A DNA stretch of 64,000 bases from Bacteroides sp. (GTDB lineage: Bacteria; Bacteroidota; Bacteroidia; Bacteroidales; Bacteroidaceae), in assembly GCA_022648295.1 (NCBI GenBank), contig JALCME010000003.1:62001-126000 (forward strand). The letters run 5' to 3'. Positions 1 through 8,983 of the stretch are shown one piece after another. The translations under genes were made by a program, and so were the position numbers. Every line of letters begins with the position of its first letter. Positions within the stretch are counted from its first letter, which is position 1. A model generated the notes under the pieces. The model saw only the letters and a program-made list of their open reading frames with translations. It did no database searches and had not been told where the DNA came from.

Positions 1-1359
1 GCTGCCATATCTAAAATATCTCATGAAAGGTCTGTCACTGCAGAAATTTCTCATACAGGAGTTTCAACATCTAATAATATTGTCCAGTCAGAGCACTCTC
101 CTGTTGCCAAGCAGACTCTAAAGAGAGTAAATATGGGTCAACATACGCTTATAGACGATGATAGGCAACATATCGTTTCCGGGGATCATTCTATTTTGAT
201 TATTGAAGATGATCATAACTTTGCCGATATTCTTAAAAAAGAAATTCGCAATCATGGCATTAAGGTGATTGTTGCCGATCGTGGTGAAGAAGGTTTGGAA
301 TTAGCTTCCCGTTATTTACCGGACGGCATTATTCTTGACCTGCGGTTGCCCGATGTAAACGGTCTCATTGTACTTGATAATCTTAAATTCAAACTGGAGA
401 CTCGCCACATTCCGATACATGTCTTTTCTGTTGATGATCAGGAGCCTGAGATTTTAGAGAGGGGTGCCATAGGATTCATTTCCAAACCGGTGACCCAAAA
501 AGATATTGAATCAGCTATCAAGAAAATAGAGAATATTTATAATGCCGGAGTAAAAGACATTTTAATTATTGAGGATAATAAGACCAGTCAACAATCCATT
601 GTCCGTCTGTTAGAAAATAAGGAAATACGTATTACTACATCCGATACAGGGCGGAGGGCTTTGGAGTTGTTAAGCACTCAGCATTTTGATTGTGTTATTC
701 TTGATCTTACTTTACCGGATATGACGGGATTTGACGTACTGAAGGAATTGCAGGAGGTCGGGCGTAAAAACATTCCTATTATTGTCTATACCGGTAAGGA
801 GCTTAGCAAGGAAGAGATTGCCGAACTGAATAAGTATACTCATAGCATTATTATCAAAGGGGTTATATCTCCCGAACGATTACTCGATGAGGTTTCCTTA
901 TTCCTGCATAGTTTAAGTACTAATATGTCCGAAGAACAGCAACGTATTGTTGCCAAATTGCATGATCCTGAAGAACTGCTTAAAGGCCGGAAGATCATGA
1001 TCGTAGATGATGACATGCGTAATATCTATGTTTTATCGAAGAAGCTGTCGGATGTTGGAATGGATGTCTATACCGCTGAAAACGGTTCGGTGGCTTTGCA
1101 ACTTTTAAAAGAGCATGAAGATATTGAAATTGTCATTATGGATATTATGATGCCTGTGATGGACGGGCTTGAGGCTATCAGGCGAATACGAAAACAAAAT
1201 CAGCTCGAAAAATTACCTATTATTAGTCTTACCGCCAAAGCTATGGCAGAGGATAAAGAACAATGTATGGCTGCCGGAGCCAATGACTATCTGACTAAAC
1301 CAGTTGATATGGATCAGCTTATAAGTTTGATACGTATCTGGCTATATAAAAATAATTAA
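1..1359 (+). CDS. Hybrid histidine kinase, C-terminal part with three receiver domains (5' end outside window)
   Basis: The reading frame is open from base 1 with no stop, so only the C-terminal part of a larger protein is present; the first in-frame ATG at 133 is probably internal. Three receiver domains follow each other. The first has an IIEDD acidic pocket and phospho-acceptor Asp in ILDLRLPD, the second has IIEDN and ILDLTLPD, and the third has IVDDD and IMDIMMPVMDG followed by LTAKA and the conserved Lys in LTKP. The third is the most canonical. Inference: this is the tail of a multi-receiver hybrid sensor kinase, with the kinase core upstream of the window. The cheR-type gene follows after 4 bp, so the two are probably co-transcribed and work in the same relay. 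Confidence 0.85.
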   Translation, partial: AAISKISHERSVTAEISHTGVSTSNNIVQSEHSPVAKQTLKRVNMGQHTLIDDDRQHIVSGDHSILIIEDDHNFADILKKEIRNHGIKVIVADRGEEGLELASRYLPDGIILDLRLPDVNGLIVLDNLKFKLETRHIPIHVFSVDDQEPEILERGAIGFISKPVTQKDIESAIKKIENIYNAGVKDILIIEDNKTSQQSIVRLLENKEIRITTSDTGRRALELLSTQHFDCVILDLTLPDMTGFDVLKELQEVGRKNIPIIVYTGKELSKEEIAELNKYTHSIIIKGVISPERLLDEVSLFLHSLSTNMSEEQQRIVAKLHDPEELLKGRKIMIVDDDMRNIYVLSKKLSDVGMDVYTAENGSVALQLLKEHEDIEIVIMDIMMPVMDGLEAIRRIRKQNQLEKLPIISLTAKAMAEDKEQCMAAGANDYLTKPVDMDQLISLIRIWLYKNN

Positions 1360-1363
1360 TGAA

Positions 1364-2185
1364 ATGTCTTCTGAAAAATTAGCTGATATAGAAAGTTCTT
1401 TGCTTTTGGAAGCTGTATACAGGCGTTATGGGTATGATTTTCGTTCTTATACATTTCCGGGCATGCAAAAGCGCTTGGAGGCATTTGTGCAAACGGAGCA
1501 TTTAAATTCAGTTTCGGATATGATTCCACGGCTTTTGCACGATAATCTTTTCTTTAATCGGTTATTATCGAGTTTGTTGGTTACGGTAACTGATTTTTTT
1601 AGGGACCCGGATGCCTATAAATCTCTTAAAGAGAATGTGATGCCTGCGTTGCGGACGTATCCCTATATAAATGTTTGGTGTGCCGGATGTGCTACAGGTG
1701 AAGAGGCTTATTCTGTAGCTATTATGTTAAAGGAAGCCGGCTTGTTAGGGAGAAGCCAGATTTATGCTACTGATATTAACAACAAATCACTATCTGTGGG
1801 TAAAGAGGGAATATATTCTTTAAAACGATTGGGGCAAAATGCAGATAATTATAGATTGGCAGGAGGTGCAGGCGATTTCTCTCAGTATTATACCACCAAA
1901 TATAATGCTTTTAAAATGGATAAAGAGTTGCGGGAACGGATTCTCTTCTCCAGGCATAATTTGGTGAATGATGGGGCCTTTGCAGAAATGCATCTTGTCT
2001 TTTGCCGTAATGTTTGTATTTATTTTAATGAAAAGCTTCAGACCCATGTTGTCCGGCTATTTCACAAAAGTTTGGTCCGTAATGGGTTTCTGTTTATGGG
2101 AGAATCAGAGAGAATTGATTATGAAACGTCCATTAATCTTTTTGAATTGATAAAGAGCACGTCTTGCGTTTATAAACGTCAGTGA
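1364..2185 (+). CDS. cheR: CheR-type SAM-dependent methyltransferase
   Basis: A 273-residue protein of usual CheR length. The N-terminal helical part (about 1-80) precedes a Rossmann methyltransferase fold with the SAM-binding motif VWCAGCATGEEAYS near residue 105, then the ATDIN strand typical of CheR, and FCRNVCIYF near 220, the family's late motif. CheR enzymes methylate glutamates of chemoreceptors, or of atypical partners in non-chemotaxis systems. The gene starts 4 bp after the hybrid kinase and lies before a second hybrid kinase. No chemoreceptor, CheW, CheA or CheB is seen here. Inference: it modifies a sensor domain of the adjacent hybrid kinases rather than serving motility. Confidence 0.88.
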   Translation: MSSEKLADIESSLLLEAVYRRYGYDFRSYTFPGMQKRLEAFVQTEHLNSVSDMIPRLLHDNLFFNRLLSSLLVTVTDFFRDPDAYKSLKENVMPALRTYPYINVWCAGCATGEEAYSVAIMLKEAGLLGRSQIYATDINNKSLSVGKEGIYSLKRLGQNADNYRLAGGAGDFSQYYTTKYNAFKMDKELRERILFSRHNLVNDGAFAEMHLVFCRNVCIYFNEKLQTHVVRLFHKSLVRNGFLFMGESERIDYETSINLFELIKSTSCVYKRQ

Positions 2186-2199
2186 AAAGCTTTGTAGTA

Positions 2200-2243
2200 T
2201 TTGATCTAAATTTAATCTATAAATAACTATTTAATCTATAAAT
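2200..2243 (+). promoter_or_regulatory. Tandem direct repeats upstream of the second hybrid kinase
   Basis: The 14-mer TTTAATCTATAAAT occurs exactly twice, at 2211-2224 and 2230-2243, so the repeat period is 19 bp. A degenerate third copy, TTTGATCTAAAT, lies at 2200-2211. They fill the 67-bp gap between the cheR-type gene and the kinase at 2253. Inference: a multi-site operator or promoter element for the downstream kinase. No TAnnTTTG -7 box is seen in this gap. Confidence 0.4.
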
Positions 2244-2252
2244 TTTACAGGT

Positions 2253-3995
2253 ATGGATATTGATGAAGTGGAAAGCAAAAGTAAGGAATTGAAGATTTTG
2301 TTGGTAGATGATGACAAGAGACAACTGCACGCTTTGGAGAAGCTAATATCCAAGCTGAATCTTGACATTTTGAAAGCTTATTCGGGCCAGGAAGCGTTGG
2401 CATTGATGCTTCATAATCAGTTTATGATGGTTGTGCTGGATATGGTGATGCCTGATATGAGTGGTATGGAAGTTGCCCGATTGATGCGAGGTTTTAAAAA
2501 TACTCAGAATACACCTATAATATTTGCTACGGCTTTCAGCAAGGATGAGGTGCAAATGACGTCTGCTTACCAATTGGGGGCTATTGATTATATAATTAAA
2601 CCTATCAATGAAGATATTCTCCTTTCTAAGATAAAAGTATTCAGGGATTTTCATCTTTTTGAAAAGCGTAAGCAGGATGAGACGTTGAAATTGTTGTCGG
2701 AGTTACAGGATAAAAATAAGATATTGGAAGAAACCCGTATAGCTGCGTTAGACATGCTGGAAGAAGCTAATGAAGCACGAAATCAGGCATTGAAGGCTCA
2801 ACATGAATTGGAGCGCAGTTTGAATAAGCAAAAGGCAATAGAACGGAAACTGAAGGTTGCCATTAAAAAAGCAGAAAATGCTAATATTTATAAAAATAAT
2901 TTTCTGGCTAATATGAGCCATGAAATACGGACGCCTATGAATGCTATTGTAGGCTTTGCCGATTTAATGAAAGATTGCGCACTTTCTCCAGAAGAACGAA
3001 ATATGTATGCTGAGATAATCAATACCAATTCCCTACAGCTCTTGAGACTGATTGGTGATATTATTGATGTTGCTAAGATAGAGGCGGGTGAAATGAAAAT
3101 AACAATGGATAGATGTTACCTTCATCAATTACTTCGCGAATTAGAAGTACAATTCAATCAACTTCGGCAAGCTAGAGGAAAGGATAATGTCAGCTTAGTT
3201 CTGGACATACCTGATGATGTACCGTTTTCTTGTATAAAGACTGATTCTTTCCGTTTGAATCAAGTGCTTATTAATCTATTGAACAATGCTCTCAAGTTCT
3301 CTGAAGAAGGTGAAATCCGTTTTGGATATGAGATTCACGATAGTGTCCTGCTCTTTTTTGTTCAAGATCAAGGCATTGGTATTAAGAAGGAAATGTTGAA
3401 TTTGATATTTGAGCGCTTCCAGCAAGCACTTCCTGACGATTCCGCCAAATATGGAGGAACAGGCTTGGGACTTGCTATTTGCAAAGGTATAGTCAATCTG
3501 CTTGGGGGACGCATGTTTGTTGAGTCGGAACCAGGTGAAGGATCTAAATTTAGTTTTACCCTTCCGTTGAAGGTCGTTGATGAAGTATGCGAGGAATATC
3601 TTGACGAATTGTCTGCTGCTGATGTGGCTGATATTGAAGGAAAAACTTTATTGATAGCCGATGATAATTTGAGTGTTCAGGAATATTTTATCGAGGCGCT
3701 GAAGCCTTATCATTTACAGTTGATTATGGCAAATTCGGGTAGGGAAGTGGTTGATTTGTATAAGAAACATCCAGAGATAGATCTTGTACTGATGGATATA
3801 AGGATGCCTTTGATGGACGGATATGGTGCTATAAAGGAAATTTTGCAATATAATCCAGAGGCCATTATCATAGCCCAAACAGGTAATGTCTTGCAGGATG
3901 ATGAGAAAAAGTGTCTGGAAGCTGGTTGTAAGGGATTTCTATCCAAACCGATTCTGAAAAATGATCTCGTCAAGACGATAAGGAAGCATTGCTGA
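2253..3995 (+). CDS. Hybrid sensor kinase (REC - coiled coil - HisKA - HATPase - REC)
   Basis: A 580-residue soluble kinase with no signal peptide or membrane segment. It starts with a receiver domain (LLVDDD, phospho-acceptor Asp63 in VLDMVMPDM). A charged coiled coil spans about 140-215. The HisKA motif is NMSHEIRTPMNAI with the phospho-acceptor His223. The ATPase domain has the N box LINLLNNALKFS, G1 DQGIGI and G2 GGTGLGLAI. A second receiver has Asp515 in VLMDIRMPLMDG. The N-terminal receiver suggests that it takes phosphate from another kinase, probably the upstream multi-receiver hybrid, and relays it. No DNA-binding output domain is present, so the output must pass to another protein outside the window. 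Confidence 0.93.
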   Translation: MDIDEVESKSKELKILLVDDDKRQLHALEKLISKLNLDILKAYSGQEALALMLHNQFMMVVLDMVMPDMSGMEVARLMRGFKNTQNTPIIFATAFSKDEVQMTSAYQLGAIDYIIKPINEDILLSKIKVFRDFHLFEKRKQDETLKLLSELQDKNKILEETRIAALDMLEEANEARNQALKAQHELERSLNKQKAIERKLKVAIKKAENANIYKNNFLANMSHEIRTPMNAIVGFADLMKDCALSPEERNMYAEIINTNSLQLLRLIGDIIDVAKIEAGEMKITMDRCYLHQLLRELEVQFNQLRQARGKDNVSLVLDIPDDVPFSCIKTDSFRLNQVLINLLNNALKFSEEGEIRFGYEIHDSVLLFFVQDQGIGIKKEMLNLIFERFQQALPDDSAKYGGTGLGLAICKGIVNLLGGRMFVESEPGEGSKFSFTLPLKVVDEVCEEYLDELSAADVADIEGKTLLIADDNLSVQEYFIEALKPYHLQLIMANSGREVVDLYKKHPEIDLVLMDIRMPLMDGYGAIKEILQYNPEAIIIAQTGNVLQDDEKKCLEAGCKGFLSKPILKNDLVKTIRKHC

Positions 3996-4060
3996 GAATT
4001 GTATTTTCCTGTTTTTTCACTAAAAGAGGAATGAAACTGGCAGAAATATATTGAAATAAC

Positions 4061-4068
4061 TATCTTTG
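4061..4068 (+). promoter_or_regulatory. Promoter -7 element of the rhamnosidase gene
   Basis: TATCTTTG matches the Bacteroides -7 consensus TAnnTTTG exactly and lies 45 bp before the ATG at 4114. No good TTTG -33 box is seen upstream. Confidence 0.6.
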
Positions 4069-4113
4069 TAATACTATAGATCGGAAATACTTTTTAAATA
4101 AAATCTATATATT

Positions 4114-6861
4114 ATGAAAAGATTGGCATTGCTTTTAGCTTGCATCTTATTGAGTTTCAAGGTTTGCATGGCTAAGGCTAAAGTTGATGTAACGGATCTC
4201 CGTGTGGAGATGAAAGTGAATCCTTTGGGGATAAACTCTGTCCATCCCCGTTTTTCCTGGAAAATAGAGACTTGTGAGAGGAATGTGGTTCAATTGAGTT
4301 ATCAGGTTGAAGTGGCGACTTCAAAGGAACAATTGGAAACCGGTAAAGGGCTGTTGTGGAGCTCTGGAATGGTAAAGTCCGATTGTTCTGTTTTAGTTCC
4401 TTATGCAGGTGTTCCGTTACAGGCAGGGACTGAGTATTTATGGCGGGTAAAGGTGCAAACAAATAAGGGGGCAAGTAAGTGGAGTGCCATCAGTCGGTGG
4501 ACGATGACGATGGATGCCGCGAGCTTCCGGGCGAAATGGATCGGAATAGATCGTTGCACGAACGCAAAAGAGAATGCGGGGACGAAAGAAGATGCCAGGA
4601 CGCGTCTTGCCGCAAGGTATTTAAGGAAAGAGTTTACGCTTGATAAGCCTCTGAAAAGAGCGCTTCTTTACATTTGCGGACTTGGTTCATCTGAAGCGTA
4701 TATCAATGGCAAACGGGTCGGTGCCGGTGTCTTGTCTCCAACGGTTTCATTATATACCAAACGGGTTTATTATAATGTGTATGATGTGACGGACTTGCTT
4801 TCGGAGAAGAATGCCATAGGGGTGGTGCTTGGTAACGGACGGTATTTTGGAATGCGTAATCCCGGTGCGCAGACGTTTGGCTTTCCACGCTTGTTTACGC
4901 AACTTATGATTGATTATGCTGACGGGTCGAAGAATTGCATTGCCAGCGATGGTACGTGGAAGGCTACGGCTAAAGGTCCTATTGTGGCGAATAATGAATA
5001 TGATGGTGAGGAATATGACGCACGGCTTGAGATGAAGGGCTGGTGTGAGAATGGATATGATGATCATGCCTGGAGGAAGGTGGATGTTATGGCTGCTCCA
5101 CAGGGAGTGATGGATTCTCAGCCTAATCCGAATATTGTTGTGCACGAATCAATTAAGCCTGTTTCGATAACGAAGCTGTCCGGTGATCAGTATATTCTTG
5201 ATATGGGACAGAATATGGTGGGTTGGCTGGCTGTGGATCTTAAAGCTAAAAAGGATTCTACAGTGACAATGCGCTTTGCAGAGACGTTAAAGAAGGATGG
5301 TCATCTCTATCTGGATAATTTGCGCTCGGCTCTTGTGACGGATAAGTATACGGCGGGCAAGGAGGGGGCTTTCCATTGGGAACCGAGTTTCACTTATCAT
5401 GGTTTTCGTTATGTTGAGGTTTCGGGACTTGATTACGAACCGGAGTTGGCTGACTTTACGGGAAAAGTGGTTTATGATGCCATGGCAACCAGTGGATGTT
5501 TTGAAACTTCAAATGTTCTGTTGAATCAGATTTATAAAAATTCTTATTGGGGTATACGTGGCAATTATCGTGGAATGCCTACCGATTGTCCGCAGCGCGA
5601 TGAGCGGATGGGATGGCTCGGCGACAGGGCTACCGGTGCTTACGGGGAGGCTTTTGTTTTTGATAATTCTTTATTGTACGGTAAGTGGTTGCAGGATATT
5701 GAAGATTCCATGAGTCCTCAGGGTAGCATCAGTGATGTATCTCCCGATTACTGGATATTGTATAACGATGATGTCACCTGGTCTTCGGCCTTCTTTAATG
5801 TAGCGGATATGCTTTATAAACAATATGGTGACGATAGTGCCATCCGTAAGCATTATCCTGCCATGAGGAAATGGATGAAGCATATGGAAGAGGTGTCCTT
5901 GAAAGAGGGTATCATGACTAAGGATGAGTATGGTGATTGGTGCATGCCTCCTGAGGCGATAGAGCTTATTCATTCTAAAGATCCGGCACGTAAGACTGAT
6001 GCTGCAATACTCAGTACGACGGTTTATTATAATCTGCTTCATAAAATGATGAAGTATGCGCATATCACGGGCAATGATGTGGATATTCCCGGTTATGAGG
6101 CATTGGCTTCGCAGATGAAAGAGGCTTATAATAATAAGTTTTTCAACAAGGAAACGGGAAGTTACGGCAATAATACGGTGACGGCGAACATCTTGTCGCT
6201 GTGTCTCGGACTTGTTCCTGCCGGTTATGAGAATAAGGTGTTTGATCATATTGTGAAGAAAACCGAAGGTGACTTTGGTGGGCATGTCAGTACCGGAGTG
6301 GTTGGCATACAATATCTTATGCGCGGACTGACCGATTATGGTAACGTGAATCTGGCCTATAAGCTTGCGACGAATGAGACCTATCCCAGTTGGGGATATA
6401 TGGTAAAGAATGGGGCTACCACCATTTGGGAATTATGGAATGGGAATACGGCCGATCCTGCAATGAATTCGGGTAATCATGTGATGCTCTTGGGTGATTT
6501 GCTGATCTGGTGTTATGAAGATTTGGCGGGCATCAAATGTGCCCCGGATGTCACCGGATTTAAGAAACTCATCATGGCTCCGGCTTTTCCTGATGGATTG
6601 GATGCGGTAAGTGCTTCATATCAGTCTGTCTACGGGGATATCAAGAGTGCATGGACTAAGAAGGATGGGGCATTTAATTGGAACATAACGCTTCCGGCTA
6701 ATACTTCGGCTGTTGTTCGTCTTCCTAATGCCCTTCATGTTGTAGCTAATCGTAAGAATGGGCTGAAAGAGGTAACCAAGTCAGGTGAGTACACTGATTT
6801 TGAAATCGGTTCGGGAAGCTATACGATAAAAGGTGAATATATTAGTGAGGAAATGAAGTAA
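4114..6861 (+). CDS. Secreted alpha-L-rhamnosidase, GH78
   Basis: A 915-residue protein with an N-terminal signal peptide (about residues 1-20) and the usual Bacteroides GH78 layout. An N-terminal fibronectin-like domain begins at VDVTDLRVEMKVNPLGI, two beta-sandwich domains follow, and then an (alpha/alpha)6 barrel and a C-terminal beta domain. The barrel carries the family signature TDCPQRDERMGWLGD with Glu497 as likely general acid, and TTIWELWNG with Glu773 as likely base. GH78 enzymes release terminal alpha-L-rhamnose from plant glycans, pectin or flavonoid glycosides by inversion. The gene has its own promoter and terminator and no adjacent SusCD pair, so it looks like a single transcription unit. 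Substrate linkage cannot be read from the sequence. Confidence 0.92.
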   Translation: MKRLALLLACILLSFKVCMAKAKVDVTDLRVEMKVNPLGINSVHPRFSWKIETCERNVVQLSYQVEVATSKEQLETGKGLLWSSGMVKSDCSVLVPYAGVPLQAGTEYLWRVKVQTNKGASKWSAISRWTMTMDAASFRAKWIGIDRCTNAKENAGTKEDARTRLAARYLRKEFTLDKPLKRALLYICGLGSSEAYINGKRVGAGVLSPTVSLYTKRVYYNVYDVTDLLSEKNAIGVVLGNGRYFGMRNPGAQTFGFPRLFTQLMIDYADGSKNCIASDGTWKATAKGPIVANNEYDGEEYDARLEMKGWCENGYDDHAWRKVDVMAAPQGVMDSQPNPNIVVHESIKPVSITKLSGDQYILDMGQNMVGWLAVDLKAKKDSTVTMRFAETLKKDGHLYLDNLRSALVTDKYTAGKEGAFHWEPSFTYHGFRYVEVSGLDYEPELADFTGKVVYDAMATSGCFETSNVLLNQIYKNSYWGIRGNYRGMPTDCPQRDERMGWLGDRATGAYGEAFVFDNSLLYGKWLQDIEDSMSPQGSISDVSPDYWILYNDDVTWSSAFFNVADMLYKQYGDDSAIRKHYPAMRKWMKHMEEVSLKEGIMTKDEYGDWCMPPEAIELIHSKDPARKTDAAILSTTVYYNLLHKMMKYAHITGNDVDIPGYEALASQMKEAYNNKFFNKETGSYGNNTVTANILSLCLGLVPAGYENKVFDHIVKKTEGDFGGHVSTGVVGIQYLMRGLTDYGNVNLAYKLATNETYPSWGYMVKNGATTIWELWNGNTADPAMNSGNHVMLLGDLLIWCYEDLAGIKCAPDVTGFKKLIMAPAFPDGLDAVSASYQSVYGDIKSAWTKKDGAFNWNITLPANTSAVVRLPNALHVVANRKNGLKEVTKSGEYTDFEIGSGSYTIKGEYISEEMK

Positions 6862-6884
6862 AAGATAGGCTGATAAGATAAAGA

Positions 6885-6931
6885 AGAGGGTGGATTCTAT
6901 TTGGAGAGGACTTAGAATTCACTCTCTTTTT
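6885..6931 (+). terminator. Intrinsic terminator after the rhamnosidase gene
   Basis: The arms 6885-6899 and 6913-6927 pair at 13 of 15 positions and are followed by a T run to 6931. It lies 24 bp after the stop codon. Confidence 0.8.
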
Positions 6932-7093
6932 GTATAATTCATTCGGTTTTCATAGCTTAATGTGCTAACTGTGTTGTTCTTTTGTGGCGGACTGTAGCTA
7001 ATCAACGGAGGCATTCTTCTGTATTCCGAAAACGTTTCCGACGATTTATTCTTCGGTCTCTGTACCTTCTTTAGGGTTCTTAATTTTATTGTA

Positions 7094-7101
7094 TATATTT
7101 G
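7094..7101 (+). promoter_or_regulatory. Promoter -7 element of the SusR-like regulator gene
   Basis: TATATTTG is an exact TAnnTTTG match ending 29 bp before the ATG at 7131. Confidence 0.55.
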
Positions 7102-7130
7102 TAAGGTGAGAAATACATTAACTAGGTGCC

Positions 7131-8789
7131 ATGAGAAAAGTCATTTTGCTCTTATTACTCTGTTTCCTTTCATCTTGTCTATTGCTGTTGAAAGCACAGA
7201 CCAATACAAAAATGGTACTGGAGAAGTTGGATTCTACCTTGGTCCATCGAAGCCAGTATGAATGCATTAAGCAGCAGCAAATACTACAGTCAAAGCGGTT
7301 ACTTGCTTCCTCGGCTCATAGCCAGGAGCAGGAATATCAGGTGTTGGGTACGTTGATATCTCAATATCTGCAATATAATACGGACTCGTGTAAGAAATAC
7401 ATTGATCGCAGAATGGCGGTGGCGCGTAAGCTCAATAATCCGGCTTATATCACTGAAGTAAAGCTGAACCTGGCAGAGTGGTACAAGAATACCGGAATGT
7501 ACGGGGAGGCATATAAGTTGCTGAATGGAATTCGTAATCAATTGCCTCCTTTGCTTAAGCCTTATTATTATATGACTTTTGCTTTCTATTATACAATGCT
7601 TGAAGAATATGCTTCTGCAGAGGTATTCAAAAAAGAATATTTGGAACGAAGTATGCTCTACCGCGATTCATTGGTAGCGGTATCTTCGCCTGATGATTTA
7701 CAAAGCTTGTTGGCACGAGCGGATAATATGCGACTTTCTCATCGGCCTCTGGATGCAATCAAGATAGTTAGACCTGTATTGCAGAAGATGGATGCGGAGG
7801 ATATTAATAACCGCTGGGTGGGAGCTAATTTGGCGCAGTGCTATTCATTAATGGGGGATACGGAAAAGGCTAAGTATTATTTTGCTCTTTCTGCAATCTC
7901 GGATGTCAGGTACTGCGTGAAGGAAAATATGTCATTAAGGGCATTGGCTGTGATTCTATTTCAGGAGGGTGATGTGGAACGGGCTAATAATTATTTGCAA
8001 TATTGTATGCGGGATGCTGTTGATTGTAAGGCGAGACTTCGGGAGGTGGAGGCGGCTGCGCAGATGCCGACGATTGTGAAAGCTTATCAGGAGATCATCG
8101 AGAAGAAGAACGAGACTTTAATGGTGGAGAATTGGGGGTTATTTCTCCTGATCGCTGTCTTGGGAATGACGGCTTATTACATTGTGAAGCAGAATCATCG
8201 GTTGAAGATGGCACGGGGGCATGCGCTTGAGATGAACAAATCTTTGGGGAATGCAAACAAGCAGTTGAATAGTGCAATAGCTTCCTTACAGCTTTTGAAC
8301 AAGGAGCTTTCGGAAAGTAATTGTATTAAAGATGAGTACATTGTGCAATACCTCAATTTGTCTTCTTCGTACATTGAAAAGATGGAAGAGTATCGGCATT
8401 CTTTAGTCAAACTGGGCAGTGAAGGGAAGATGGATAATTTATTAAAGGCTTTGCGGTCCACCGTATTTGTGGAGAAGCAGTTAAGAGCGTTTTATTCTAA
8501 CTTTGACCGTTCGTTTCTAAAGATATTCCCGACTTTCATTGAGGATTTTAACAAGATGCTTCTTCCTGAAGAGCGACTGGATTTGAAGGTGGATGGGCAG
8601 ATGCCTACTGAAATGAGAATCTTTGCATTGATACGGTTGGGTATAGTGGATAGTAACTGTTTGGCACAGATGTTACGTTGCTCGGTGCAGACGGTTTACA
8701 ATTACCGGAGCAAAATACGCACGAAGTTGATTGATCGCGAAGAAGATTTTGAGCAGCGGCTTAAATTAATTGGTTCTATCGTATCCTGA
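7131..8789 (+). CDS. SusR-like membrane-anchored regulator of the alpha-glucan locus
   Basis: A 552-residue protein with an N-terminal signal or anchor segment (about 3-22), a helical TPR-like sensor region (about 40-330), and one clear transmembrane helix (NWGLFLLIAVLGMTAYYIV, about 334-352). A coiled coil follows, then a C-terminal helix-turn-helix-like segment (RIFALIRLGIVDSNCLAQML, then SVQTVYNYRSKIRTK). This is the architecture of SusR-type regulators, membrane proteins that sense an oligosaccharide outside the cytoplasm and activate sus genes through a cytoplasmic DNA-binding tail. It stands directly before a GH13-susC-susD operon, as SusR homologues do in alpha-glucan loci. Inference: it activates the promoter at about 8926. 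The family assignment is from architecture and context. Confidence 0.78.
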   Translation: MRKVILLLLLCFLSSCLLLLKAQTNTKMVLEKLDSTLVHRSQYECIKQQQILQSKRLLASSAHSQEQEYQVLGTLISQYLQYNTDSCKKYIDRRMAVARKLNNPAYITEVKLNLAEWYKNTGMYGEAYKLLNGIRNQLPPLLKPYYYMTFAFYYTMLEEYASAEVFKKEYLERSMLYRDSLVAVSSPDDLQSLLARADNMRLSHRPLDAIKIVRPVLQKMDAEDINNRWVGANLAQCYSLMGDTEKAKYYFALSAISDVRYCVKENMSLRALAVILFQEGDVERANNYLQYCMRDAVDCKARLREVEAAAQMPTIVKAYQEIIEKKNETLMVENWGLFLLIAVLGMTAYYIVKQNHRLKMARGHALEMNKSLGNANKQLNSAIASLQLLNKELSESNCIKDEYIVQYLNLSSSYIEKMEEYRHSLVKLGSEGKMDNLLKALRSTVFVEKQLRAFYSNFDRSFLKIFPTFIEDFNKMLLPEERLDLKVDGQMPTEMRIFALIRLGIVDSNCLAQMLRCSVQTVYNYRSKIRTKLIDREEDFEQRLKLIGSIVS

Positions 8790-8859
8790 TTTGGGGGTAT
8801 TTCAATATATTCCTTTTACTAAAAAGAGTTTATTGTATTTCATAAATTGTTTATAATTA

Positions 8860-8885
8860 GACTTTTAGTGGCCTAAGTGGTTTAC
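8860..8885 (+). promoter_or_regulatory. Possible activator site upstream of the GH13-susCD operon
   Basis: Two close copies of a TTAGTGG/TAAGTGG heptamer stand in tandem about 40-60 bp upstream of the -7 element at 8926. This is where a positively acting regulator would bind. The assignment rests on position and repetition only. Confidence 0.25.
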
Positions 8886-8925
8886 TAATTGTCTACCGCA
8901 TATATTACTTATCCTGACTTATAGC

Positions 8926-8933
8926 TAAGTTTG
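8926..8933 (+). promoter_or_regulatory. Promoter -7 element of the GH13-susCD operon
   Basis: TAAGTTTG is an exact TAnnTTTG match, 51 bp before the ATG at 8984. No TTTG -33 is seen at the right distance, consistent with a promoter that needs an activator. Confidence 0.55.
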
Positions 8934-8983
8934 TGGTAGAAGTTTAACCTGTCGTATTATGATGCGATTAATTGACTAATATT

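Noticed and set aside
5671..6312. 213-codon minus-strand open frame
   Set aside because: It is a shadow of the GH78 gene, whose catalytic motifs are on the plus strand.
8860..8925. Classical -33 box for the GH13-susCD promoter
   Set aside because: No TTTG occurs at 19-21 bp from the -7 box; an activator-dependent promoter is more likely.
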